Below are positions 1-9,964 of a stretch of 64,000 nucleotides of DNA, in pieces. Below the pieces are notes generated by a model. It had not been told where the DNA came from, did no database searches, and saw only the letters and a program-made list of their open reading frames with translations. The stretch is from assembly GCA_963585895.1 (NCBI GenBank), contig OY757939.1:38872956-38936955 (forward strand), read 5' to 3'. Origin of the DNA: Sepioteuthis lessoniana. Lineage: Eukaryota; Mollusca; Cephalopoda; Myopsida; Loliginidae. A program made the translations under genes and the position numbers. The first letter of the stretch is position 1; each line of letters begins with the position of its first letter.

Positions 1-704
1 CAGACTTTTCCCAATGTGAACTCTTCGTAATTTCTTCTTCAAATCTTTGTCTCCGTCAGATTTCTTTGTAAAAATCGCAGCGTCAAATATCTACTTTTAA
101 GATACAGCGAGGTTTTTTTTTTTTTTTTGGTGGGGGGGTCTGTTTTTTGTTGTGTCTTTTTTTCTTTTCTTTGTATTTGATTTGAATAGCTCTTAAGAAA
201 CAGCTACATAAAAAAAAATCTAGATATGAACTTACAATGAACGGTATTCACTAACCTCTAGGTATAAAATAACCCCAGATGAGTTAACATACCCTTAAAA
301 TCAATTAGTAAGCCTTGCTAGTTGGAGATGGATTCATGATTTTCCAAGTGAATCAACACACAGCTTTGTCCTGGATTGGAACTCGGCTTGCAATGTCCAC
401 TTTTCATGACAGCAACTATGACTCTGACTTTACGATTCTGCGCAGATTTTGAAGTTGTTTTTCAAAATCGTTTCAAACAAAACTTCGTAAATAACAGGAC
501 ATGTATTTAGAGATACATTTTGCTTATGAATGCAAAATTTAGGGAATTTTTTCATAGAATTGAATTGCTGAATAAAATATCCTTCTAAAATCTTGTTCCG
601 AGTCTATTAAAGAAAACCAAAACTGCAAATCAATGTTGTTGTTGAACTAATTTGGATTCCACTGGCTTGAATTTCTCAATGGTCCAGGCAATCTTAGGCT
701 TAGA
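1..704. other. No recognisable feature
   Basis: AT-rich intergenic sequence. A T-run followed by a G-run sits at about 113-140. I see no transposon ends, no SINE head or tail and no convincing exon. An unrecognised old repeat cannot be excluded. Confidence 0.5.
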
Positions 705-1000
705 ATGAACTTCTAGTAGCAGACTGACTCTATTCTTCTGGCTGTCCTTTAGTTGACCTTCTGCATCTGTCTCTTATCCTCTCTAGTAACAGGCTCACTT
801 TGTTCTTTTGCCGGTCCTCTGGTTGACCCTCTGCATCTATCTCTTATCCCTTCTAGTAACAGACTCATTCTGTTCTTCTGACCGCCCTGTGGTTGACTCA
901 CTGAGTCTGTGTACTTTCTGTGTGGGTTTCTTATCTCTTCTAGCAACAGACTGCTTCTTTTCTTCATTCTTTGATCCCCTCTCTTTTGTATTTGTATTCT
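705..1000. repeat. Minisatellite, 70-bp unit, about four copies
   Basis: The phrase 'ctagtaacagactcac' recurs near 713, 783, 853 and 940. The first three are spaced exactly 70 bp apart and the last is stretched by about 17 bp. Each unit also carries 'gttgaccctctgcatct'. The minus strand stays open across much of it (749-967) and shows repeated SLLLE-type segments. However, a 70-bp unit shifts frame at every copy, so a conserved protein repeat is unlikely. Confidence 0.75.
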
Positions 1001-1861
1001 TCTAGGTCTGCTTCTTACTTCTTCGAGTTAGAGACTCACTCATCTGACTGGCCCTCTTGCATACACGCAGAGGTGAACAATACCACTTCCGAGCCCCTAT
1101 CCACCCACAAGGCTAGACATAAACTCACTGGCAGACAACCGGTCTCCAGGACCCTAAAAGGTGTCATAATAATTTTTTTAAGTCATTGAACCACTTTTAT
1201 CTGGCATTTGCGTATTATTCAAGCAGGGCTGAATCAGCGATTCCCCACAAATATGTCTCGGCCCCAATATGGAGACACATATATATACGTATACACATAC
1301 ACGGTTAACTCACAACCATACTCATGTATACACACACGCATACATGCATACACACACACACATAGAGCTAACTCTGTATACTAGCGAAAATCGTGTCACA
1401 CTTACTTTAAATACTTCTGAATAGATTTTATCCAAATACAAATACTTCAGACTAGATTTTCTATTCTTGTTCCAAATACTTCTGACCAGAATTTTCTGTA
1501 GCTTTAATTGGCATTTCCCAGTAGAGTAAACTGTATCAAAAACGTTTCTCTCAAAAAGTGTTCTAGAAAATAAAGGACTTTCTCGTAAAGGATTTTGTAA
1601 AAAACCCAAATAATTCTCCCGATATATATCACAATCGACGCCCGGCAACACCATTGGGGCTTATCTTCTTCACCGCCAGGGTAACAAGGGTCTGGATAGA
1701 GGAATTTGCCGATAAATATCTCCGAAGGGACCTGAGTGAAAAAAAAGAATTTTCACACGAGATAACTTATCAGCCGCTCCTAATTGTCTAAGACAAAAAA
1801 TGAAAACCATAGAAAAATTGGATAGGAGGGAAATCAATTCACAAAAAGTTTTCTGAGGTTG
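1001..1861. other. Unassigned; CA-rich near 1265-1360
   Basis: A purine/pyrimidine alternating stretch (acac/tata) lies at about 1265-1360. A minus-strand open frame of 110 codons (1322-1654) has no recognisable domain, and its end is simply the translated CA repeat. Nothing else is recognised. Confidence 0.4.
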
Positions 1862-1862
1862 T

Positions 1863-1943
<81 letters not shown>
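1862..1943. repeat. (TA)n(TG)n microsatellite
   Basis: About 20 bp of alternating TA run into about 60 bp of pure TG. It lies directly against the SINE tail that follows. Confidence 0.97.
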
Positions 1944-1946
<3 letters not shown>

Positions 1947-1990
1947 ACGGCATATCAACCTCATCGGTCATTTAATGCCGAATCAAGTTA
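1944..1990 (-). mobile_element. SINE 3' tail fragment, A/D type
   Basis: Reverse complement of the common 3' end of families A and D: 'ggcattaaat…ggttgatatgcc', seen here as 'ggcatatcaacc…catttaatgcc'. Only the tail is present, with no tRNA-like head. It abuts a TG microsatellite. Confidence 0.75.
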
Positions 1991-2262
1991 AAGAAAATAA
2001 GTCTGAAAAGAAATTCAAAGGAAAGGTCTTAGGAATTCATAATAAACTTTAGATAATTAGTTGGTTATTTATTTTGTTTTGTTTTGTTTTTTTATTAGGA
2101 GTTTATTTGTTGGGAATCATGATCATAAAAAAAACAAAAACTGTGAAACAGGTTGGGGAAGGGATTCAGTTTGTTAGAATATATCTAGTAAAGAAAGGGT
2201 TTATAGAAGTAATTTGGTCTTATTGTATATATATATATATATATATATGAAAAGTAAATAAA
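1991..2262. other. Unassigned spacer with short (TA)n
   Basis: AT-rich, with T- and A-runs and a short (TA)n at about 2226-2249. No element recognised. Confidence 0.4.
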
Positions 2263-2410
2263 GGATTGTAATCCGACACTATGTAGAAAAATTGATAACA
2301 ACGATCTAAGTGGAAGGAGAGATTTATTGAGGTCGACACTATAGCGTTTCGGTTCTACTGAACCATTATCAGGACCATGAGGGGTGATATTAGCGATTTT
2401 AAGTCAACGA
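2263..2410 (-). mobile_element. PLE terminal (pseudo-LTR) fragment, inverted
   Basis: This segment matches the terminus repeated twice near 61.6-61.85 kb. Shared words include 'ggaga…tttattgag', 'gtcgacactatagcgtttcgg' and 'gaaccat', and both loci start with a TA microsatellite and 'gtaaataa'. It contains a hammerhead-type core on the minus strand. It sits just upstream of a plus-strand PLE ORF but points the other way, as expected for 5'-truncated and partly inverted PLE insertions. Confidence 0.65.
2331..2376 (-). ncRNA. Hammerhead ribozyme motif (PLE type), core mutated
   Basis: Read on the minus strand. Stem I is GGUC/GACC. The CUGAUGA box is present as CUGAUAA, so the invariant G8 is A. 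One unpaired U follows, then stem II GGUUC-AGUA-GAACC, then GAA, then stem III ACGC-UAUA-GUGU, then the cleavage-site C (complement of 2335). All three stems are intact. The G8 change predicts loss or near loss of cleavage. Hammerhead motifs are known from PLE pseudo-LTRs; the fold here is my own pairing by eye. Confidence 0.75.
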
Positions 2411-2452
2411 TGGATGTTTAAAAATGCAAAATAATAATTCACATATGAACTT

Positions 2453-3275
2453 GAAAACAACAGCACCCTGGACATTTTACTTATTAGGAATATTAACAAA
2501 CTAGAATTCAAGGTTTACTGTAAACCCACCTGTAAAAACGACCACATTCACTTTTATTCACTCCACAACAACAATACTACAAGAGGAATCATCATAGGTT
2601 TTTACCTCAGAACTCCACGTATTTGCTCCTCGAAATATTTAAATGACGAATTCATCCACATAGAAAACTCCTTCCTTAACCTTCAGTACCCCAAATCCTT
2701 TATACACTTTGCTGAATCTAAAGCCTCAAAATACACAATAAGAACCAAACTCAAACGAATGCCCACTCAATATCTGATAAAACTAGTTCCCCCCCATCGA
2801 TACATAACTTTGCCATACAATTCTTTCTCTCACAGCATAACAAACAACTTAAATAAACTCAATATCAAAACTACTTCTTTACCTTCTAAAACAATCCGTG
2901 AATTAGTACACTCTAGCCCTCAACGTAACATATTTTCAGACGCCGGTGTCTATTGTATCCCTTGTAAGGATTGTAAATATATACATCGGCGAAACATCTC
3001 GGAACCTTCACGTCCGCTTGAAAGAACACAAAAGAGACATAAGAATTGGAAACTCAAACAATGCATTATTCCTCCACATTTCTCAATCTAATCACAACTT
3101 CGACTTTAATTCTGTTAAGATGCTCATTTACATCCACAATAAAAGTCTAAAACGAATTTTCGAAACCGCTGCTATCTCATTCTTTAATTCCCTGAATACT
3201 CGCCCTGGCTTTTATGATATTTCTCCTTACTTGAGCAAATCCATTTTAAATAGCTACAATATATTCCATCTTTAG
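2453..3275 (+). pseudogene. Penelope-like element: RT thumb/linker plus GIY-YIG endonuclease, 5'-truncated and frameshifted
   Basis: An open frame without a starting ATG runs from 2453. It begins like the end of a PLE reverse transcriptase (LDILL, then FKVYCKPTCKNDHIHFYSLH), followed by the usual basic linker (RTKLKRMPTQ). A Cys-rich approach (VYCIPCKDCKY) leads into the GIY-YIG nuclease, whose second motif YIGET with RLKEHKRDIR is clear. Near 2980-2990 the reading must move one frame, from the 2453 frame to the one open at 2946-3275, so one base has been lost. The stop is at 3273. The catalytic RT motifs (fingers and palm, YADD) are missing at the 5' side, so this is only the last 270 or so residues of a protein usually 700-900 long. 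PLE proteins act in target-primed reverse transcription, with GIY-YIG cutting DNA. Dead copy; family assignment is firm. Confidence 0.88.
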
Positions 3276-3387
3276 TTAATATTTTTCACATATGTCATAA
3301 TTTTTATGCTTTCTATTTTTCTTTTTCTTTTTCCTTTTGTTTATTCTTTTTTCTTTTTCTTCCTTATAACTCGAAATCTTTCTCGAT

Positions 3388-3525
3388 AAATAAATTACAA
3401 CCAGATAGGAGGGATAGTCAAAGGAATGAAAGAGAGGGAGAAACGAAATCCATTTCAGCTATGTGTAGCCTTTGCCCATGTAAGGCTAGTTCTGGTCTTT
3501 TCTTGTTTCTGGTTGTAATTTATTT
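3388..3525. mobile_element. Short inverted-repeat element (MITE-like), 138 bp
   Basis: The left end 'aaataaattacaaccaga' (3388-3405) is the near-perfect reverse complement of the right end (3508-3525). Inside is a purine-rich stretch, then 'gcccatgtaaggctagttctgg'-like sequence split by no ORF. No clear target duplication beyond AT bases. It may equally be a fold-back end of the neighbouring PLE. Confidence 0.5.
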
Positions 3526-4012
3526 TATTTTCCTATAGGATCTACTAAAACCTGTTAAAAATTATTTCAGTCTTTGATTCATATCAATGCTCTTAACAGG
3601 ATAGAAATAAATATATTATTCTTACGTGACCGAATATTGTTTTGTTTTTTTTGTTTTTGCTTGAAATAATATTATTTGCTCTGTAAATTTATTTCCATTG
3701 GGCTCTTTACCAGGAATATTTAAATATTCGAAATTTGAATGATTTATTTGTCCTGATGGAATTGTTCCCGACTCCAGAATTACTGGATTGAAGAATACCT
3801 TATATATATATGAAAAGTATTTTATGGAAGAGTAGGCATGCAAGTGAAATGTTTCCTAAAGATTAGTCTCAAAGAGAAATTTTATTTAATCCTTATTTAA
3901 AAATAGTAACACTGGAATTAGATTTTTAAAAAAACGAAATCTCTGTCAGTCATTATTCTTAGTAATTTCCACTTGTATTATCGTTCGTTATCTTACTGAA
4001 TTAAATGAAATG
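3526..4012. other. Unassigned AT-rich spacer
   Basis: No SINE head, no LINE match and no domain in the short open frames. Confidence 0.4.
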
Positions 4013-4112
4013 AGAATTCCCCCAAGTAGTAGCCGTGTCAGTACAACTGTTTGGTTGCACTTCTTGAACTCTAATAAGACGCTTGCAGAAAAAGCTACAA
4101 AATATTAAAAAT
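4013..4112 (+). pseudogene. RTE-type LINE C-terminal fragment
   Basis: Translation gives VAVSVQLFGCTS then an in-frame stop, then TLIRRLQKKL. This follows the RTE C-terminal block seen intact at 4557 (VVSILLYGCTTWT then RLEKKL). About 100 bp of one copy, heavily decayed, 450 bp upstream of a better copy on the same strand. Confidence 0.6.
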
Positions 4113-4525
4113 CATACATACATAATGTTGAAATGATAGGTTGTGGTGTATTTGACAATATGATAGAAATATGTGGAAAATTAAATAAACCAAACACTTA
4201 AAACAGGTTTAGAAAGCGCTATATTTCGTTCTTTTATTTCATTTTAAGAACTTTTCTGAGCTAAACTATCTTCTAAGTTTTTTCTTTATATAAGCAAATG
4301 AAGAACATAATAAAATGACGGAGAGGATAAAGGTGTAGCGAGAAGAAGGTGAGGGTTTAGAGTCAAATGTATCAGGTTTCATTAGAGATTTTTGATCGTA
4401 TGAAAGTGAAAATAATTTTAGTGAGCTGACAGGAAAGAAATATGGGAGAAGTTGAGGGTTTGGGCATATCCTGTTGTATCGAAGACATTGACTATATGTG
4501 TGTGTGTGAATGTGCAAACAAGATT
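4113..4525. other. Unassigned spacer
   Basis: Short minus-strand open frames (4266-4517, 4418-4675) carry no known domain and overlap repeat DNA. Nothing recognised. Confidence 0.35.
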
Positions 4526-4558
4526 TGGTATTACCATCAAAGGCTGATATACCTTAAT
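4526..4558 (+). mobile_element. SINE A-type 3' tail scrap
   Basis: 'tttggtattaccatcaaaggctgatatacc' resembles the common SINE tail, with degenerate bases. It lies immediately 5' of the RTE fragment. Confidence 0.4.
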
Positions 4559-5045
4559 GATGGTGACCGATAAAATGAATCGCAGTTTCTTCCAGGCAGC
4601 GGTCGTGTCGATACTGTTGTATGGATGCACTACTTGGACGCGAACAAAACGGCTGGAGAAAAAGCTAGACAGCAATTACACGAGAATGTTGCGGGCAATA
4701 TTGAACAAGTTCTGGCGGCAACACCCCACAAGGCACCAACTATACGGCCACCTGCCTCCCATTACGAAAACTATCCAAGTTAGACGAATCAGACATGCGG
4801 GACACTGCTAGAGAAGCAGGGACGAGCTCATAAGTGATGTACTCCTATGGACCCCCACATATGGCCGAGCAAAAGCAGGATGACCAGCTCGAACATATAT
4901 ACAACAGCTATGTGAGGATACGGAATGTAGCACTGAAGACCTGCCAGAGGCGATGAACGATTGGGAGAAGTGGCGAGAGAGGGTCAGGTATATCCGTGCT
5001 GGCGGCACGACATGATGATGATGATGATGATGAATGATGATGATA
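4559..5045 (+). pseudogene. RTE-type LINE, 3' end of ORF2 with (ATG)n tail
   Basis: The frame from 4557 gives RSFFQAAVVSILLYGCTTWT, an R-M-LRAILNK block, the QLYGHLPPITKTIQ block and HAGHC. A stop (TAG, from TGG) follows at 4809. In the same frame come RSRDELISDVLLWTP, a second stop (TGA from CGA), then QQLCEDTECS…EDLPEAMND and RERVRYIRAGGTT, ending at 5015. This is the conserved C-terminus downstream of the reverse transcriptase in RTE elements. It ends directly in a (ATG)n microsatellite, the usual RTE-style 3' terminus. 5' truncated, two nonsense mutations. Confidence 0.85.
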
Positions 5046-5164
5046 TTTTTCTAGTTAGCAAAGATAATATTAATCAAAGAGTAAATATTTTAAGAGAGAA
5101 AGTGAAAATTCATGCATAAAATAAAAGTCGAAGTTCCCATGACTAACATACTGAATTGCAACAT

Positions 5165-5314
5165 TATAGTTAGCGAGTTCCCTTTCGTTCACTTCTGAAC
5201 TAATACCTTTGAGAAGAGTATAAACCCCCTAATCTCCTTGCTAAAGGTAAAATAGTACCACAACTGCTTTTCTACAAGGATAGGTTTGGCATTAAATAAC
5301 GGACAAAGCTTGAT
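5165..5314 (+). mobile_element. SINE D, 5'-truncated
   Basis: Starts inside the tRNA-like head ('gttagcgagttc'), continues with the body phrase 'cgttcacttctgaa…agtataaacccc' and ends with the tail 'ggtttggcattaaataac'. The A box is absent. Confidence 0.7.
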
Positions 5315-5700
5315 TGCCCAGTCGGCTGGAGCTATAGAATACACCGATTGCTTATCTACAGAGAGGTAAGACTACCACCAACAACGAGTTTCCTGGAGCT
5401 TTGGGGAATGTGAAGTACCCATTCATTGCCATCGCTCCCAGGTCCACTTTACCCCGGAGTGGTAGCACTTGATAGAGTCTTATCAATGGATCAAATAGAA
5501 CTAAACTGCATATTTATGCTAAACTGAATTGTTTGAAATAGAAGTATTTTGACATTGAAACTGTGTGTAAATAAAAACTATACTTATGCTAAACTGAATT
5601 GTCTGAAATAGAACTATTTTATGTATAAAAATGGATCTGTCATTAAATATCCTATAATGGTTAATATGCCATTAAAAAATAATCCAAACACAAAGTTTGA
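5315..5700 (+). mobile_element. SINE A
   Basis: Head 'gcccagtcggctggagct…acaccgattgc', middle 'attcattgccatcgctcccagg…gtagcac', then internal units 'taaactgaattgtttgaaatag' (two), then the tail 'cattaaatatcc…ttaatatgccattaaa'. It follows directly on the SINE D tail, so the two are arranged head to tail. Confidence 0.8.
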
Positions 5701-6280
5701 CATTACCATTAAAACAAAGAAACCAAACCAAATTGCGCCAAATATATTATAATCATAGATACTAGAAACCCGTTACTTGAAGTTTCACGAGGTGAGCACA
5801 ATCTTCAGACAGAAATTTGAAAAAGCAGCAAAATAAGTGTCTTTATAGCGCGTAGCATAGTCATGTTATAAGACGTTAGTACACATGACATCCATATGAA
5901 AAAATGTACGTGATTTAAAGCAGTCGAAATCAGACTGCTTTAAATCATATATATTTTATATATACATATACATATCATATATAGACATACATTAAATCAT
6001 ATACAGGAATAAACTATGGAATTTCTCATCTGGTAGATGACAAAGGAGAAAATTGTTAACATGTCTACATTTGTATGTTACATGTACTAACATCTTATAA
6101 CCTTTATGCCAGGCGCGCCCCCCAGTGGGCTAGTTACATACTAGCATGAACACGCTCCAAAAGATTTTCCGACACAAATCTTTCGGCAGAACTTTTTCCT
6201 GTACAAAACACCCGGTTGGTTGCTTGTTATTTTATGACATATGAACACTTGTGCGTAATCTGATACCAAAGAATACACAT
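5701..6280. other. Unassigned; contains a perfect hairpin
   Basis: No element recognised. A perfect 15-bp inverted repeat with a 7-nt loop lies at 5911-5947 (see findings). Confidence 0.4.
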
Positions 6281-6302
6281 ACACACACACATACACATAC
6301 AT

Positions 6303-6336
<34 letters not shown>
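6281..6336. repeat. (CA)n(TA)n microsatellite
   Basis: Alternating acac followed by tata, abutting the next SINE. Confidence 0.95.
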
Positions 6337-6341
<5 letters not shown>

Positions 6342-6568
6342 TTGGTGAACTTAGTCGAGGATGACTCAAAGGTTCCTTTTTCAATAGCTACCACACCAAG
6401 GTGTAGGGGATGGCGCTACGCCAATCCCTGGATTCCTCCAATTTACCCTTGATCCTTACCTTATGATGCAGAGTGTTAAGCAATGCAGCATCAAGTACCA
6501 TTTGGATTGAACCCCGGTCTTCCGGACCATTAGCGAACACTCTACTCATTAGACCACTCATTTGTTTG
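6337..6568 (-). mobile_element. SINE C, near full length
   Basis: On the minus strand it starts with a tRNA-like head (gtctaatgagtagagtgttcgc) and a B box 'ggggttcaatcc' at about 6504-6516. The body follows: 'cttgatgctgcattgcttaacact', 'aaggtaaggatcaa', 'tggcgtagcgccatcccctacacc', then the end 'gactaagttcaccaacttt'. Other copies are at 10.95, 30.0 and 36.9 kb. The tRNA-derived pol III promoter is inferred from the boxes. Confidence 0.8.
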
Positions 6569-7090
6569 CAAATAGTTAAATGGTAACAAGTATTACTATC
6601 TAATAATTCTATTTGATATTAATCGTTTGTTTGAACACTATAAAATTATTTCAAGTATTCCTATTTAACACAAACAATACTATATAGAATTAATCATTTG
6701 TTTGCACACAGACAAATGGTTTCAAGTATTCTTATCTAACACCAATAATACTATCTATCAAGTATTCCTCTCAAATATAAATAAGTTGCACACAGCTGTA
6801 TGGTTTCAAATAACTAATAAACATAATCCTTTGTAAATGATCGAACAGTTCTATTTGATTTATAAATGGGACCCTAATAGGTACAACCACTCCGGATCAG
6901 AGTTGATTTGGGAATAATAGCAATAAAGGGGTACTCTACATCCCAAACGCTCCATGACTAGTGACTCATCATCATATGCAGTTTTGTGCCATACTAAGGA
7001 CACTGATTGGGGTTAGGTCTTATCCCTCTGCAGAGGTGCAGTTAGAGTATCCTTCATCCCCAGTTGACCGAGTGGACAAACACTGTTGTT
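6569..7090 (-). mobile_element. SINE A-related element with internal repeat units
   Basis: 6569-6860 holds three or four degenerate units of 'caagtattcctatctaacacaaataat…cacacagttatatggttt'. 6860-7090 is the reverse complement of the A head (gtacccctttattgc, 'tcagatg', 'cctctgcagagg'). This is a sub-family whose middle units differ from the standard A unit; the same type recurs near 37.1-37.4 and 50.5 kb. Confidence 0.65.
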
Positions 7091-7224
7091 TTAGATTTCT
7101 GTTACAAATCGTAAACGGATTGTCTTGTCGGTGGTGCTGTTACGAAATGTAGTCTAAAATGCTTCTTCGCAAAATTCATATAATTTGAATTACTTAATTC
7201 CGACCATAAACTTCAAATATTTCT

Positions 7225-7275
7225 AGAAGAAGAAGAAGAAGAAGAAGAAGAAGAAGAAGAAGAAGAAGAAGAAGA
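7225..7275. repeat. (GAA)n microsatellite
   Basis: About 17 perfect triplets. It replaces the 5' part of the RLE-LINE copy that follows. Confidence 0.97.
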
Positions 7276-7610
7276 CGTTCTTGCTGATCTCAGGGTAAAG
7301 CTAAAAGCAAGCGAAAAGAGAGGCAAATACCAAGACCTTGCTAGAGAGTTGAAAAAAATGGAACATGAAAGTGACGGTGATACCAGTTGTAATGGGAGCG
7401 CTCGGAACAGTCACAAAAGTATAGGTACTGGAACTGGAGGACTTGGAAATAAGAGGACGAATGGAGACCATCCAAACGACAGCATTGTTGAGATCAACCA
7501 GAATGCTGACAAGAGTCCGAGAGATTTGAGGAGACTTGCTATCACTCAGACTCCAGTGAAAGACCATCAACAAACGCTGGTGTGAAAAAAAAGATAATAA
7601 TAATAATAAT
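7276..7610 (+). pseudogene. RLE-LINE C-terminus, copy 1
   Basis: Homologous to the C-terminal domain described at 7611-8187, in several frames. Recognisable blocks: 'gtaaagctaaaagcaagcgaaaag' (VKL-K-SEK), 'aataccaagaccttgctagaga' (KY-DLARE), 'gacggtgataccagttgtaatgggagc' (V-VIPVVMGA), 'agaggacgaatggagaccatcc', and the 3' end 'ggagacttgct…tcagactccagtgaa'. It ends in a (TAA)n microsatellite at 7592-7610, immediately followed by another copy in the same orientation. Confidence 0.75.
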
Positions 7611-8150
7611 AAACATCTCACACCAGAAAACCTGGACCTGGCTAAGAAAAGGAAACCTTAAGAGAGAAACGGAATCCCTCCTAATAGCAGCACGGCGCCT
7701 GTCCTAGAAAATGACTCACATAAACTCCTGTGGGACTTTAACGTACAAACGGATCACCTTATCCCGGCCAGAAGACCATACCTCATAATAATCAACAAAA
7801 GAAAGAGAATCGGCAAAATTGTTGACTTTGCTGTCCCGGCGGAACACAGAATAAATCTGAAGGAAAGTGAAAAGAAGGATAAGTACCTCGACCTTGCTAG
7901 AGAATTGAAAAAACTGTGGAACATGAAAGTAACGATTGTGCCAATTGTGATTGGTGCGTTAGACATAGTAACTAAAGGATTATTAAAGGGCCTGGAGGAC
8001 TTGGAAGTTAGCGGACGGGTAGAGACTATCCAAACGACAGCATTGCTGAGGACGGCCAGAATACTGAGACGAGTCCTGGAGACTTGAGGAGACTTGCTGT
8101 CACTCAAACTCCAGTGAAAAACCATCAGCTAATACTGATGTGAAAAACTC

Positions 8151-8187
<37 letters not shown>
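7611..8187 (+). pseudogene. RLE-LINE C-terminus, copy 2 (best plus-strand copy)
   Basis: Reading through: HKLLWDFNVQTDHLIPARRP, LIIINKRKR, KIVDFAVPAEHR, LKESEKKDKYLDLARELKKL, WNMKVTIVPIVIGALDIVTK, GLLKGLEDLEVSGRVETIQT, TALLRTARILRRVLET, stop. The order RP(D)-LII, VDFA, K-KY resembles the PD-(D/E)xK layout of the restriction-like endonuclease that ends R2/NeSL/Hero-type LINEs. That family placement is inference. The D of RPD is Y here. After the stop comes about 60 bp of conserved 3' UTR, then (AAT)n at 8149-8187. The upstream RT is not present. Confidence 0.75.
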
Positions 8188-8188
<1 letters not shown>

Positions 8189-8215
8189 CGACCCCCAAAA
8201 AGTAACTTAAAATCC

Positions 8216-8425
8216 TCAAGGTCTTGTGGTTGACGTATTAGACTGAGACATCGTAGTAAGTTCGAATTCCAGACACGCTATCACATTCACCTTCGGACAA
8301 ATACACTTATCCCTCCCCCCAGATATTGGCTAAATAGTACAAATACTGTTCTACAAGGATGTTTTTGGCATTACATAATCCACGATGGTTGATATGCCAT
8401 TGAAGAAACAAACCAAATAAAACCT
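8216..8425 (+). mobile_element. SINE D
   Basis: tRNA-like head with 'gtggttgacgtattagactg' (A-box area) and 'aagttcgaattcc' (B box), body 'attcaccttcggacaaataca', tail 'tggcattacataatccacgatggttgatatgccatt'. Near full length. Confidence 0.85.
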
Positions 8426-8706
8426 ATCTAAATTCATCAACTCGACGCAATTTAACCGGTTTTACTCAAAAGAAGTTCACAAACAGGAAACAACAGTCAC
8501 GTTTCAAATACCATTACATGATGGAATAGTTATTTTCTACCTGAAAAGCGTGAGATTACACTCGATTTAAAATAGAAATTTGGTTTAACTTGCTATGGTC
8601 TGATACACTTAATTTAAGTTTTAAATCTTAAAAAATAAAAAGTATTCAGTAATACAGCAACGAAGGAATAAAATCAACCCAGAAAGCCGGATTAGAATAT
8701 ATAGAA

Positions 8707-8999
8707 ATAGTTGAGCTTTAACGAAGTTAAAACTTACACCTAGGTGCCCCCTTAAAAACCACACTCACATCTAACTCACAGAAGGTTTTCAGTACATAAT
8801 TCATTCTATTAACTGATAGTGAAACACAACCTGGTTCTGCCGGTAGCTTTTATAAGAAAATTATTTCTCTCCAAAACTGTATTGTGAATATCTGTTGTAT
8901 ATCAAGGGATGAAGGAAAGAGATGAAAGACTATAACACTTATATTTAAAAAATATCATCTCTCTTTTTTTATTACGAAAGAAAGGAAATGGTTGCGCGA
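8707..8999. repeat. Tandem duplication, unit 1
   Basis: A 293-bp segment beginning 'tagttgagctttaacgaag' and ending 'aaatggttgcgcga', repeated directly after by the next feature at a 300-bp offset. No ORF or transposon signature in it. Confidence 0.95.
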
Positions 9000-9006
9000 T
9001 AGTTGA

Positions 9007-9304
9007 ATAGTTGAGCTCTAACGAAGTTAAAACTTACACCTAGGTGCCCCCTTAAAAACCACACTCACATCTAACTCACAGAAGGTTTTCAGTACATAAT
9101 TCATTCTATTAACTGATAGTGAAACACAACCTGGTTCTGCCGGTAGCTTTTATAAGAAAATTAAAGTATTTCTCTCCAAAATTGTATTGTGAATATCTGT
9201 TGTATATCAAGGGATGAAGGAAAGAGATGAAAGACTATAACACTTATATTTAAAAAATATCATCTCTCTTTTTTTATTTCGAAAGAAAGGAAATGGTTGC
9301 GCGA
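9007..9304. repeat. Tandem duplication, unit 2
   Basis: Nearly identical to 8707-8999. The visible differences are a 5-bp insertion (aaagt) and a handful of substitutions. The junction 'atagttgaatagttgag' hints at slippage on an 8-bp repeat. Confidence 0.95.
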
Positions 9305-9611
9305 AGAGAGAGTCGCAACCGCTAAGATTTACACCAGGTTGAGTGATGAATTCTTCAGAGAGCCTTACTATTTCTCTCTACCTCCACGAGGCTGGCACAG
9401 GGCCAACTTAAAACATTTAATCATTTTCGTTTCTTCTTCGTTCTACCTTAACGAGGCTAGTTTTGGTCAATTCACTTTAGAGGCCTCCACAAGGCTCTCC
9501 TATTTTCTTCAGGGATCATACTCGCTTTCGACATTTGCGAGTCTTGTACATTTAGACTCTCAACTCGGGGCCGTCGGAACCCCTGCCAGACCAGCAATCA
9601 AAACGGCATGA
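9305..9611. other. Unassigned GC-richer segment with three 'cgaggct' motifs
   Basis: Open on the plus strand for about 100 codons (9297-9611) but without a known domain. The phrase '(cctcc/cctta)acgaggct' occurs at about 9381, 9446 and (as acaaggct) 9487. Two of the three are followed by ggc/gtt and 'caggg'- or 'tggtca'-like words. Base composition is clearly higher in GC than its surroundings. Could be part of an unrecognised element. Confidence 0.35.

Positions 9612-9657
<46 letters not shown>
9612..9657. repeat. (CT)n microsatellite
   Basis: Pure CT repeat of about 46 bp. Confidence 0.98.
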
Positions 9658-9660
<3 letters not shown>

Positions 9661-9964
9661 AATTGTTCTAATGTTGAAAACTTCCGTCGTTATAAATTTT
9701 TCGGACGCCCATGCACCTCGTGGTAACTCTTCTTTCCGGTTTCCCACCCACACAATTCACGTAGCATTTCTGCTATCTATTTAAAAACAGGTTTTTGAAT
9801 TCATGAACTTACACGGCCTGTCAAAGGTCAAATATGTAACATATCAAGAGAACATTGTTTTTGAAATAAAATTTTGAAATGCTATTTTTTTGTACACACC
9901 CTATGTATACGTGAGCATTTAGCTATGCACGCATACACAGACACATACAAACACACGTACGCAT
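9658..9964. other. Unassigned spacer
   Basis: Nothing recognised. Confidence 0.4.

Noticed and set aside
1322..1654. 110-codon minus-strand frame
   Set aside because: C-terminal part is translated CA repeat; rest has no recognisable domain.
3388..3525. Hammerhead core in the inverted-repeat element
   Set aside because: I looked for CUGANGA…GAAA on both strands and found only partial words without pairing stems.
5012..5045. (ATG)n as an independent microsatellite
   Set aside because: It directly follows the RTE stop codon as at 18.4, 26.6 and 35.5 kb, so it is the element's own 3' tail.
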